Source of the DNA: Paraburkholderia diazotrophica
GTDB lineage: Bacteria > Pseudomonadota > Gammaproteobacteria > Burkholderiales > Burkholderiaceae
Length of the DNA: 64,000 bases
Direction: 5' to 3'
NCBI RefSeq assembly: GCF_900108945.1
Contig: NZ_FNYE01000041.1
Coordinates: forward strand, 1-64,000
Of this stretch, positions 28,699 to 37,057 are shown in pieces. The translations under genes were made by a program, and so were the position numbers. Under the pieces are notes generated by a model that had not been told where the DNA came from, did no database searches, and worked only from the letters and a program-made list of their open reading frames with translations. Each line of letters opens with the position of its first letter. The first letter of the stretch is position 1.

Positions 28699-30285
28699 TT
28701 ACGAGAGGGAAATCGCGAACTGCACGAAGAGCACTTTCACGATGGTCATGGACGGGAAGATCATCGCGTACATTACGTCCGGGCGATCCGTAGGTGCGAT
28801 GCGGTTAGCGAACGCCAGGATGGCCGGGTTGCCTGTCGCGCCACAGATGACGCCGACCGCTGCATCGAACGGGAGTTTGAAGACCCATATCGAGAATACG
28901 GCGGTGACGAGCACAAGCATCAGCAAGACGAGAACCCCGAACAGCAGCAACAGGGGCCCAGTTGTACCAACCGTGTCGACGAATTTCGGTCCGCATGAAA
29001 TGCCGACCTGTGCAAGAAATATGGTCAGTCCGAGATTGCGCAGAACCAGGTTCGCCGACAACGGCATGACCCACACGAATGGGCCGCTGCGCCGCGCCTT
29101 ACCGAGGCAGAGCGCGAGTATCAGCAGCGCGGCGAGACCCAAAGTAAAGCCGCCCGTGCCGGGCAGCGGCAGGGCGACGGCGCCTGCCAGCAGGCCGGCT
29201 GCAGCGCCGATCCCGAGGCTGACAAAGCTCAGATCCGCCGTGCCTTTGATCGAGTCACCAAAGAACGCGCGAATGATGGGCATATGCGCGCGATTTACGA
29301 GCACGCCAACGCGGTCGCCCGTCTCCAGCACAATTTCGGGGCTGGGCAGAAGGTCTACGTCGCCACGTCGCACGTGAGCGACTGAGCATGTGACTCCTTC
29401 GGGAAAGCGCAATTCACGCAGGGGCCTGCCAACCACACGCGGACTCGACGCGAACACACGCATGTAATCGAGATCTTCTCGATGGCTCGCTATTCTGCCG
29501 GGTTGCAACTGACCGCAAAGTTCCGCGGTCTTGCGCAACAGTTCCGGATCGGTCGCTGTGGCAAGCAAAACGTCGTCCTGCAACAACACCAGGTCCGCGG
29601 CTGGTAACTGGTTGTGATGCTTGCGGCGCACAGCGGCAATGGCGACACCTTGCGGAAGGCGAGCGGTCAGTTCGGACAGTTTAAGCCCAATGAAATCGGC
29701 ATTCGCCAGCGCGATCTCGGCCATATCGATGATCTTTGCGTTTGGTGTGTCGATTTTTGGCTTTAAAGCTACCTTCAGTAGGAGAAGAAACAGAATCGGT
29801 CCGGCCACGCCGATAGGATAAGTGACGCTGTACGCCACGGCTGCATCGTTGTTCTTAAGCGTCGCAATTGCCGCCTGAAGGCTGGCTGTACTTGTACCGG
29901 TCCCGGCAAACATGCCGAGCGCATCTGCGAGCCGGAAGCTTGCGAGCGGGACGAGACACCACCCGCCGATACCGGCTGCGAGTACGCCCAGACAGGCCGC
30001 CAGATTCGCCTTGATGCCGTCCGGGCTCGACAGGCCCTTAAAAAACTGTGCGCCATACTGGATACCAATTCCGTAGAGGAAAAGCAAAAGTCCGAGCGTA
30101 CCTAGCAGGGCCGGTGGGGACGATTTGGGCGCAAAGGCGCCAATGGCGAGACCGACGAACAGGACCGCTCCGGATCCGAGGCAGACGCCCTTGATGTTCA
30201 CTTCCCCGACGATGTAGCCGAGTGCCACGGTTAGGAAGAGTGTGAACAATGGCTGAGCTTCGAGAAACAGCTTTACTGCATTCAT
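28699..30285 (-). CDS. AspT/YidE-type transporter with TrkA-C domains
   Basis: A 528-residue inner-membrane protein of the aspartate:alanine exchanger (AAE) family. It has two membrane halves of about five spans, each with the family duplication signature: GMFAGTGTSTASLQAA near residue 128 and GVICGATGNPAILAFANR near 490. Two soluble TrkA-C/RCK-C-like domains lie between them (about 195-350: FIGLKLSELTARLPQGVAI and VVGRPLRELRFPEGVTCSV). AspT exchanges aspartate for alanine in proton-motive decarboxylation; most relatives have unknown substrates. No aspartate decarboxylase lies nearby. One palindrome copy is about 270 bases upstream of its start, so low-oxygen control is possible but the distance is large. 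Confidence 0.85.
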   Translation of the reverse strand: MNAVKLFLEAQPLFTLFLTVALGYIVGEVNIKGVCLGSGAVLFVGLAIGAFAPKSSPPALLGTLGLLLFLYGIGIQYGAQFFKGLSSPDGIKANLAACLGVLAAGIGGWCLVPLASFRLADALGMFAGTGTSTASLQAAIATLKNNDAAVAYSVTYPIGVAGPILFLLLLKVALKPKIDTPNAKIIDMAEIALANADFIGLKLSELTARLPQGVAIAAVRRKHHNQLPAADLVLLQDDVLLATATDPELLRKTAELCGQLQPGRIASHREDLDYMRVFASSPRVVGRPLRELRFPEGVTCSVAHVRRGDVDLLPSPEIVLETGDRVGVLVNRAHMPIIRAFFGDSIKGTADLSFVSLGIGAAAGLLAGAVALPLPGTGGFTLGLAALLILALCLGKARRSGPFVWVMPLSANLVLRNLGLTIFLAQVGISCGPKFVDTVGTTGPLLLLFGVLVLLMLVLVTAVFSIWVFKLPFDAAVGVICGATGNPAILAFANRIAPTDRPDVMYAMIFPSMTIVKVLFVQFAISLS

Positions 30286-31072
30286 GCGGGTTCACCGTTT
30301 GTGCCGGCAAATAGCGTGCATTTTCAAGCCTCCATGCAATACCGATTGCCCGGCGCAATCGAATTTTGCTGGGAGGCGATAGCGACAATGCACGCGGCAG
30401 TTTGTACGCGTAGCGATGTCTGGGGTTGTGCAACACACGCTGGCTCGCTAGCCTGCGCCATGATGCCCGGCTTCAACGGCGGCATTGCGCCGTTGACGAG
30501 TGTGGTATGTCACTCGGAATGTAGCTAGAGTAGGATGCCGTGCAGGAAAATTGTATTGGACCTTGGTCTAATCCGTCGGCGGCGAGGGCATGTCGCAGCA
30601 CCGCTGGTCGTCGTCGTGCGGATACCTGGCACGACGCGGAAATCTGCGGCTATCGAAGCTGGCGCCGGATATCGATTCAGGCAGCCCACGGCCCAAGGCA
30701 TGGAAAGCAGCAGTAGAAACGCTGTATCCTTCATCTGGCCTGCTGCCCATCAACGTTGGAACAGATGTTTAACTTTGTTCTGGCGTTTCGTTTTAGGTGC
30801 CGATAAGCTGACGAACTGAGGGCGCGCGATGAACGCATATCCGATCGATCCCTACGCAAGCCGTCACCGAGGTTGACGGCAGTGGTATCAGTTCGCTTGG
30901 TCCCATATAAGGCTGCTCGATTGCTATGTCGTCGAGAGCTAGGGGCTGGTCAACAGCGGCGGCGATTGTCTGTACGTCATGGAATCAGGCGATGACGGGC
31001 GACAAGGCGACGCTGGCAGCAGGCCGGCATCAATGTGAGCGCCTCGCGGTCTGTCAAGCTGGGAGTGAATCA
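30286..31072. other. Gap of about 790 bases holding palindrome copy 3 and short open frames
   Basis: The stretch contains the DosR-like box at 30555-30572. A 60-codon open frame starts at ATG 30590 with GAGG upstream (MSQHRWSSSCGYLARRG...), but it starts only 18 bases after the box and resembles nothing I know. A very short frame (MNAYPIDPYASRHRG) starts at 30829. Neither is supported well enough to call a gene. Confidence 0.4.
30555..30572. promoter_or_regulatory. DosR-box-like palindrome, copy 3
   Basis: ATTGGAC-CTTG-GTCTAAT differs from a perfect inverted repeat at one position. It lies between the divergent AspT-type transporter (start at 30285) and the small gene at 31073, far from both. 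Confidence 0.5.
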
Positions 31073-31336
31073 ATGGAAAAAATGTACTCGTACAAAGGCT
31101 TTGAGATCACCGTGCGGCTTGAGTCTGTGCGGGCTCTGTCAAGCGAATTCACCTATGGGCCACCAGTGGGGTACATTGCAGTAGTGAGTATCTATACAGC
31201 GGACCCGAGGAGACCAGTAGGCGTACCGATTGGGCTCGTCACAGAAGGAAACCGCGTCTTCGGCACGGTGGACGAGGCCTTGACGGCAGGATTTAACGCC
31301 GCACAGCGCGTGATAGACGACCGAGTTGCCCCTTGA
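31073..31336 (+). CDS. Small conserved hypothetical protein (possibly DUF6566)
   Basis: An 87-residue soluble protein with GGGAG 8 bases before the ATG. The pattern MEKMYSYKGFEITVRLESVR...GYIAVVSIYTADPRRPVGVPIGLVTEGNRVFGTVDEALTAGFNAAQRVIDD suggests a compact alpha/beta fold with a central sheet and one C-terminal helix. I associate this pattern with a small family frequent in Burkholderia, perhaps DUF6566, without certainty. Function unknown. Its setting next to stress-type genes and a palindrome copy is suggestive only. Confidence 0.7.
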   Translation: MEKMYSYKGFEITVRLESVRALSSEFTYGPPVGYIAVVSIYTADPRRPVGVPIGLVTEGNRVFGTVDEALTAGFNAAQRVIDDRVAP

Positions 31337-31410
31337 CCCGGCGACAAGGTTGCATCCAGTCAGGCGAGCCGACCAGCGTTGCTTAAGTCAGTACAACGCA
31401 GACATCGATA

Positions 31411-31447
31411 AAAGCCCGGAAAGCATGTCATCGCCGGGCTCGGCTTT
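31411..31447 (+). terminator. Stem-loop after the small hypothetical gene
   Basis: AAAGCCCGG and CCGGGC..GGCTTT pair around a 14-base loop, 75 bases after the gene at 31073. The T-rich descending arm fits a terminator but no clean T run follows. Confidence 0.35.
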
Positions 31448-32111
31448 GCTCTGGGTTGTCCCTGCGATAGATAGGTACGTACACGCCCGCGCCGATTCCG
31501 AACGTAAGATAGATGTCGAGTTCGCATGGGTCGTACAAGAATTTTGTAGATCCGATTCCGTGCTGATTCGTCAGAATGGCTCGTAAATGGCGTCCATGAA
31601 TCGGTGGTCGGGTAACCGTGATAACGCGCGCTCTACTGCGAACGCAAGAGGACAGGGATTACGGACCTCGTCTTCTTTACGACTGAAGAGGAAGCGAAGT
31701 CGACCGTCCGTCGCTGGCCCGGCAGTACGCGTTCACGCACCGCGCCGGAAAGCTGCCGTTGAAGACTCCGACGTCCGCTCTGTCGAACGTTAACGGAACC
31801 GGTGCTCTCGACCAGTAAGGTGACGTACGGACGCGCACTTACCCGGACATTGCCAGGTCGCCACCGCATTCAGAAGCAGACGTTGAATGGTTCGGGCGCG
31901 GAAGAGCGCGTGGGATCGCCGGAAGCATTTGCATGCTGGAGCATGTAGGTGATGAACGCGCATGTGACTGGCGTCAAAAAGCGGCGACGAGATAGAAGAG
32001 CACTACCTGTGCCATCGATCCATCAAGACGGTAGCCGGGCAGGAATGTGCTTCAACGTGGGCCGGCTCCTGTGGTATGACGCTGCCGCACAGGGCACAAA
32101 GTTCTGCGTCA
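31448..32111. other. About 660 bases without a recognised gene
   Basis: Short frames occur on both strands. One segment near 31664-31760 reads ITDLVFFTTEEEAKSTVRRW and may be a gene remnant, but it was not identified. Nothing else in this stretch can be supported. Confidence 0.4.
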
Positions 32112-32470
32112 CTAATGGCAGCTGGATACAATCAACGATGGACTGGCAACGAGCAGGCCTGCGTCATACTCTTCTTCAAACCCGTCCGCTCCCCGGTCTG
32201 TGAGGGTAAGCCAGACATGCACCTGCGGGTGCGACGCCGGAAGCCGTCAATGAGTGCCGTCATCACCTGGGGCGACAGGGAATCCGTCGCCAGAATACGC
32301 AGTACGCCGGTTGCCTCCCTTTCCTCGGTCGACACTGAGGCATCGAGACGGTAGAGTTCCTCGAGTATTGCCCGACAGCCGTCGATATAGTGCTTGCCTG
32401 CTTCCGTCAGGAGACTGTGCGTGCCGTGCGATTCATGAGCCAGTGTCAATCGAAAAGAAAGGGTAGTCAG
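32112..32470 (-). pseudogene. LysR-family regulator remnant
   Basis: On the minus strand the frame reads LLTEAGKHYIDGCRAILEELYRLDASVSTEEREATGVLRILATDSLSPQVMTALIDGFRRR. This is the linker helix and the start of the effector domain of a LysR protein. A one-base shift near 32235 restores HPQVHVWLTLTDRGADGFEEEYDAGLLV before a stop at 32112. The DNA-binding domain and most of the effector domain are missing, so the gene is dead. Confidence 0.7.
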
Positions 32471-32540
32471 GCACGCACACGCGAGTAAACAATCGGGCAC
32501 GATCACCTGCGAGGCAGCGTTCTGTGCCATTGCGCGTTGT

Positions 32541-32558
32541 ATAGGACCAAAGTCCAAT
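32541..32558. promoter_or_regulatory. DosR-box-like palindrome, copy 4 (upstream of the ppk2 relic)
   Basis: ATAGGAC-CAAA-GTCCAAT, one mismatch from a perfect inverted repeat. It lies about 60 bases before the polyphosphate kinase 2 remnant and divergently from the lysR remnant, the place expected for a promoter of the once intact ppk2 gene. Confidence 0.55.
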
Positions 32559-32619
32559 ACCGTCCCGGACACGCGGTCACTAGACTGGATACGGTCGCAA
32601 TGGCAGCGCCAACTTTTCG

Positions 32620-33020
32620 ATCGAACTTGTGAAGCCTCCGGAATGGACCGTGCAAACCGGTGCGAAGGTCTACGTGGTCTTCGAAGGGTGCGATGGAACA
32701 GATAAGGCGGAACGATCAAGGCGATTACGGAACGTGTCAGGCCCGGGGTATCTCGCGTCGTTGCGCTATTGGCAGCGACCGATCGCGTAAAACTCCAGAT
32801 GCACATGCAGCGCTATTCCGGCGGCACGGAGATCGTCCCCCTCGATAGGAACTGGTACACCGGCGCAGGGGCCGAGCGGCTCATAGGCTTTTGTACTGAG
32901 GCGTAGGTGCATACGCTTTTGAAAGCCGTTCCTCTTATGGAGCGGCTGGCCGGTCCGATATCGTTGACGAGAAATTCTAGACGCAACTGTCGTCCCCAAA
33001 GAGGGAACAGCCAGATCTCA
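32620..33020 (+). pseudogene. Polyphosphate kinase 2 (PPK2) remnant
   Basis: Frame pieces read in order IELVKPPEWTVQTGAKVYVVFEGCDG; then, after a shift near 32700, GTIKAITERVRPGVSRVVALLA...MHMQRYSGGTEIVPLDRNWYTGAGAERLIGFCTEA; then an in-frame TAG at 32904, then VHTLLKAVPLMERLAGP. These match the Walker A region, the lid region and the FDRSWYNRAGVERVMGFCTEE region of PPK2, which makes or uses polyphosphate to rephosphorylate nucleotides. The Walker A itself is damaged, with at least two frameshifts and one stop. It is a dead gene behind a still recognisable regulatory palindrome. Confidence 0.75.
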
Positions 33021-33123
33021 AGATCCCATGTTTCGACCGGTGTGGGTCGTCTTTCGGGCGAGCGGTTTCTTTCCCGCCTGCGAGGCACCGTCAGAAGTCT
33101 CCGAAAAGTCACGGAATTAGTAC

Positions 33124-34302
33124 ATGGCAAAGTTGCTGATCGACGTGGTCATCTTTCTTGCAGCGGCGCTGATCGCCGTGCCAATAGCAGTGCGCCTCGG
33201 CTTTGGGGCAGTACTGGGTTATCTGGTAGCAGGCGTGATGATCGGCCCGTGGGCACTGAAGCTGGTGACCGACATCGACGCGATTCTCCATTTCTCCGAG
33301 TTGGGCATCGTGTTGATGATGTTCGTGATCGGACTCGAAATGAGGGTTGATGCGCTATGGGCGATGCGCCGCACGATCTTTGGCTATGGCACGATGCAGA
33401 TGACAGTCTGTGCCTCGGCGCTGTTAGGGGTTTTCATCCTGTTAGGATTGCCTTGGCGTATTGCATTGACGGGCGGGCTCGCGCTCTCGCTGTCATCGAC
33501 GGCAATTGTGATGTCCGAACTTCAGGAGCACAAATTGATGGACATGCCGACTGGCCGTGCAGGGTTCGGAATTCTCCTGTTCCAGGACATGGCAGCCATT
33601 CCGCTGATTGCGCTTCTGCCGTTGCTTGGACCGGCGGTGCCCACGCCCGCTGCTGAACCAGGTTGGCTGATCGCCCTGAAAGCGCTCGTCATGCTTGGCG
33701 CGGTGACGCTGGTCGGCCGCTACCTGTTAAACGTTGTGTTGCGCGTGATTACCAGCATTGGCGTATTGGAGATTTTCACTGCCTTTGCGCTGCTGTGGAT
33801 TGTCGGCATCGCATTACTCATGGAGAGCGTGCATTTGTCAATGTCGTTGGGCGCCTTTGTCGCAGGTGTCCTTCTGGCAGATTCGGATTATCGTCATCAG
33901 GTGGAAATCGACATGGCGCCCTTCAAGGGCCTGTTGCTCGGTCTGTTCTTCATTGCCGTGGGAATGTCGATCGATTTCGGCGTGTTGATACGCGAGCCCG
34001 TACGTGTCGCAGTACTGGTCGTGGCACTGGTCGGTATCAAGACGGTCGCGCAGTGGTTTCTTGCTAACAGATTTGGTGTACCGGCTTCGCAACGCACCTA
34101 CTTTGCCATTCTCCTGTCTCAAGGCGGCGAGTTCGCCTTTGTGGTAATGGCCGCTTCACTGGCTGCACGTGTCATCGATCAGCGTCAGTCGTCACTCGTC
34201 ACGCTGGTAGTTGCACTGTCGATGGTCGCAACGCCCTTGCTGTTGCTCATGCACCGGCGACTTCTGCGGCCGTTTGCCCGCCGCGGGCTCGGGGAAGGCT
34301 AG
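33124..34302 (+). CDS. CPA2-family cation/proton antiporter (KefB/KefC-like membrane domain)
   Basis: A 392-residue membrane protein with about 12 spans. CPA2 features: LGFGAVLGYLVAGVMIGPW, FSELGIVLMMFVIGLEM, LALSLSSTAIVMSEL, FGILLFQDMAAIPLIALLPL and the SLGAFVAGVLLADSDYRHQVE region. KefB/KefC proteins are about 600 residues and end with a TrkA-N nucleotide-binding domain that gates the channel. Here the protein ends with GLGEG soon after the last span, so that regulatory domain is absent. It exchanges K+ or Na+ for H+ at the inner membrane, perhaps for pH or stress control. The frame is intact, unlike its immediate neighbours. Confidence 0.88.
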   Translation: MAKLLIDVVIFLAAALIAVPIAVRLGFGAVLGYLVAGVMIGPWALKLVTDIDAILHFSELGIVLMMFVIGLEMRVDALWAMRRTIFGYGTMQMTVCASALLGVFILLGLPWRIALTGGLALSLSSTAIVMSELQEHKLMDMPTGRAGFGILLFQDMAAIPLIALLPLLGPAVPTPAAEPGWLIALKALVMLGAVTLVGRYLLNVVLRVITSIGVLEIFTAFALLWIVGIALLMESVHLSMSLGAFVAGVLLADSDYRHQVEIDMAPFKGLLLGLFFIAVGMSIDFGVLIREPVRVAVLVVALVGIKTVAQWFLANRFGVPASQRTYFAILLSQGGEFAFVVMAASLAARVIDQRQSSLVTLVVALSMVATPLLLLMHRRLLRPFARRGLGEG

Positions 34303-34403
34303 CAGGTGAACTGTTGAGCCTGGACGGATGGCGCCGCCGTATGTCCTTGGGGGAACTGTAGGCAGAAAATCGCGAATGGCACACTTCACGCACAGGTTAA
34401 CGG

Positions 34404-34661
34404 TTATGCAACGCTACTGTCATCAAGCGCTTTCTCAACTGTGTCGCTGCGCGTCAATACTCGCGCTCGCGCCCATTGGATCGCGGCCTGCTCTGCCTCC
34501 CGTTTCGTCGCACAGTTCACCAATGTCGCGAACACGGTCTTCGGGACTTTAGTCAGCTTTAGCCAGTCTTCCCTTCGCGAGATGCGGGCCCATGCTGTCC
34601 ATCCGTCGTCTGGTACGTGATCCGTGATTCACTCGATCAAATAATCACCTGAGGCAGCCAT
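34404..34661 (-). pseudogene. Unidentified protein remnant with an internal stop
   Basis: The frame reads MAASGDYLIE, TGA at 34629-34631, then ITDHVPDDGWTAWARISRREDWLKLTKVPKTVFATLVNCATKREAEQAAIQWARARVLTRSDTVEKALDDSSVA to TAA at 34404. The part after the stop is smooth coding sequence, and the TGA probably replaced a TGG. I do not recognise the family. Half of it is duplicated in inverted orientation at 34874-34980. Confidence 0.5.
34489..34595 (+). repeat. Inverted repeat, left copy (107 bp)
   Basis: This segment is the reverse complement of 34874-34980 with 105 of 107 positions identical; the differences are at 34511 and around 34538. The copies are separated by 278 bases. The high identity in an otherwise decayed area implies a recent event. 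Confidence 0.85.
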
Positions 34662-34873
34662 GTATCTATTCAAATCGGGCAGCGCTCCCAGACGGTGTAG
34701 CAGCCGGAGTCGCTGACGGACGGAACCGCGAAACCTGCCGCCCGGCGTCGCCGGAAATCTTCGCGTAAGACGCGCTGTATGTCGGCCAGATAATGGGCGC
34801 CGATGACTTCGCGCTGGTCGTCGAGCAGTTCTAAAACAGCGAGCGCCTGCTCGGGCGACCGGTACTCGGGAAC

Positions 34874-34980
34874 GCATGGGCCCGCATCTCGCGAAGGGAA
34901 GACTGGCTAAAGCTGACTAAAGTCCCGAAGGCCGTGTTCGCGACATTGGTGAACTGTCCGACGAAACGGGAGGCAGAGCA
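34874..34980 (-). repeat. Inverted repeat, right copy (107 bp)
   Basis: Reverse complement of 34489-34595. The repeat ends two bases before the point where the adjacent istB-like relic (from 34983) is cut off, so a rearrangement joined the two here. Confidence 0.85.
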
Positions 34981-34982
34981 CA

Positions 34983-35240
34983 TCAACGAAGCTCGAACAG
35001 GAGATCGGCATGGCGATTCAAGTACGAGCGGTAGCCAATCTCGTCGATTACAAGGACGTCGGGCGCAGCATAGCTACGCAGGCGCCGGCGCAGCGTCGAA
35101 TCGCTATCGAGCGCGGCGAGTTCGCCGAGCATACTGCCGGCGTCGATCGTGAACAGCCGTGTGTGTCCATGGATCAGCGCCTGGTGTGCGACGTTCTTCG
35201 CTAGCGTCGATTTGCCCACGCCATTTGGGCCGACGAACAC
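34983..35240 (-). pseudogene. IstB-like (IS21 family) ATP-binding protein fragment
   Basis: The 85-residue frame starts MFVGPNGVGKSTLAKNVAHQALIHGH and contains VLVIDEIGY, the Walker A and Walker B regions of IstB helper proteins of IS21-type elements. Full IstB is about 250 residues. The N-terminal domain, the region after NRHADLLFELR and the partner istA gene are missing, so this is a relic of an insertion sequence. Confidence 0.7.
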
Positions 35241-35674
35241 GGCGTTGGCTGCTTCCCTCGTGAACCCGAGTTATGGGTGCCGCAGTTTAGAGGATATGTG
35301 CGGTCTGAAGAATACCGTTTTCGGGCGCTAATCTAGCGCGAAGCTGCACGGCGTCGAAGGCGGCGACACCATCTGCCTGATGCCCACCGCCTTTCCCTGC
35401 CAGACCTCGAAGCCGGAATCGACGCGAGGACGCCAGTCGACCCTCAGTCTTTCCGCGCGAGGAACAGGCGGCTCCAGGTCTCGCCCGAGGAATCAGTCAC
35501 GTCAGGCGAGTAACCGTCGCTGCGCTCTGGCCCATCAATTGCGTATCGTGAGTGTAATTGGCGAGCTGCGATGTCGAGCATAGCGCGATCAGGCTGAGCG
35601 TTACCGTCATCTGCGATAGACATCACGATTGATCGCCGCGTTTCTCGACCAGCCTCACCGCGTAGGAGGTATTT
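35241..35674. other. About 430 bases of apparent gene debris
   Basis: On the minus strand near 35421-35328 a fragment reads WRPRVDSGFEVWQGKAVGIRQMVSPPSTPCSFALD before a stop, which looks like the C-terminus of a real protein that I cannot name. A 59-codon minus-strand frame from 35623 has no ribosome binding site. No intact gene is supported. Confidence 0.4.
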
Positions 35675-36046
35675 ATGGAGCCGCTCCGAACGCTCATAAC
35701 TGTAATCGTGCTGCTCGCCGTTACGGCACTGGGCGGCCTCGTCATGGCCGGCATGCGTTTCGCGGGCAAGGACTATCCGCCGGCGTGGTTGGCAATGCTG
35801 CACGGGGCCTTGGCGGCAGCAGCCGTCACTTTGCTGATTTATGCGGCGTTAACAATCGGGTTGCCCGGTCTCGCGATGGCGGCCATTGTCCTGTTCATAG
35901 TGGCCGGTGGTGGCGGCGTCGTGATGAATCTCGCCTACCACTGGAACAAGCGCGCACTCCCGAAGAGCATCGTTGTCCTGCATGCGCTGGCCGCCGTTGT
36001 CGGTTTCATCCTGCTGATCGTCGCGGCCTGGTCATCGCGCGGTTGA
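35675..36046 (+). CDS. Small integral membrane protein of unknown function
   Basis: A 123-residue protein with a strong GGAGG 6 bases before the ATG. Four hydrophobic segments are visible: ITVIVLLAVTALGGLVMAG (8-26), WLAMLHGALAAAAVTLLIYAAL (38-59), GLAMAAIVLFIVAGGGGVVMNLA (65-87) and SIVVLHALAAVVGFILLIVAAW (98-119). No charged transport motif or cysteine pair is seen. It stands alone between decayed segments, and its intact frame and clean start suggest it is in use. Confidence 0.8.
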   Translation: MEPLRTLITVIVLLAVTALGGLVMAGMRFAGKDYPPAWLAMLHGALAAAAVTLLIYAALTIGLPGLAMAAIVLFIVAGGGGVVMNLAYHWNKRALPKSIVVLHALAAVVGFILLIVAAWSSRG

Positions 36047-36596
36047 CCGGCGCTTCTTTGGCGCTCCTGGGCGTCGCCGCCCGCAAATAATCGAGCTCCA
36101 GGCGGACGCGGCTGCGACGCTTGCAGCAGTGCACGTCCGACCTCTTGAAAATGACGACGCCGGACAGCCTCCAGACTTCATCAGAAATCCGACGTATCGG
36201 ACGCAAAGACTGCTTGCGCTTTATGGGACGACGGACCCTTCCGTCCTTGACGCAGATCCCAGGAACGTTTTCGATAGAGACTTCGGGAAATCCCGGTAAC
36301 GAATGCGGGGAAGAGAGGTTTGCGAAGGTAGCGTGGAGACACCGAGATGATTACCCGCTGATTTCACAATGGCATCCAGAAGACTTCTTTGAGGGAAACG
36401 ACGAGGGGCTGCTCACAGCGCAGTAAGTGCGTCATTGCATGACGACAAGGCATGAGCCGCGTTTGACAGGCGTGGTCCGAAGCGGTCGGCACTGCACTTG
36501 ATCGAATCGGATGTATCGGCCAGCGCGTTCGCGGCTGCCGCGATTGCGCGCCCCTTCCGCGCGACTTTTTCCTGGTTTTCATCATGGCACATGCAC
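36047..36596. other. About 550 bases without an intact gene
   Basis: One frame between 36060 and 36301 reads AAATLAAVHVRPLENDD...YRTQRLLALYGTTDPSVLDADPRNVFDRDFGKSR to a stop and has coding character but no start codon, so it may be a C-terminal remnant. A minus-strand frame near 36420-36600 (CHDENQEKVARKGRAIAAAANALADTSDSI) may continue the HMA-domain relic in another frame. Neither is identified. Confidence 0.35.
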
Positions 36597-36985
36597 TCAT
36601 AGTGAACGACGATCGCGATGCTCGCGGTGCTCATCGTTAAGATCGTCGACGGCCGACACCAGGCTGCGAGTACCACCAGGCTGGCCCGGTCCCGCAGTCG
36701 CCGCCGACGTTGGATGCACCGTCTCGGACACGATGACATCGAGGTCGCTCAGCAGACCGAGTATCTTTTCCCTGTTTAGCTGGGCATGGTCGTAAGGAAT
36801 TGTCACGCTGCCCGTGGCGCGATTCACAGTGACGGCGCCCACACCTGCATGTTCCTCAAGCCGCTGTTTGACTGATCGAGTAGTGTTGTATTCCGGAACG
36901 GGCGATCGACCTTGATGCGGACGCGCCCACGGATCGAACTCGCCACCCTCGCACGAGGGCGGTGAGTGTTAGCTGACTGTTCCAT
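36597..36985 (-). pseudogene. Heavy-metal-associated (HMA2-like) domain protein, frameshifted
   Basis: Starting MEQSANTHRPRARVASSIRGRVRIKVDRPFRNTT, the frame shifts near 36870 to RSVKQRLEEHAGVGAVTVNRATGSVTIPYDHAQLNREKILGLLSDLDVIVSETVHP, followed by GGTRSLVSAVDDLND and an early stop. The beta-alpha-beta pattern with RGRVR and V-G/V-N..TGS is that of HMA2-like proteins, which lack the metal-binding Cys pair of true HMA domains. At least one frameshift and a truncated end make it non-functional. Confidence 0.6.
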
Positions 36986-37057
36986 CGCGACCGCTCTGCT
37001 GGTTGGGTACCAACCAGGTTTAGGTCGAAGATCGTCGATATTCGACTTCGTCTTCAC

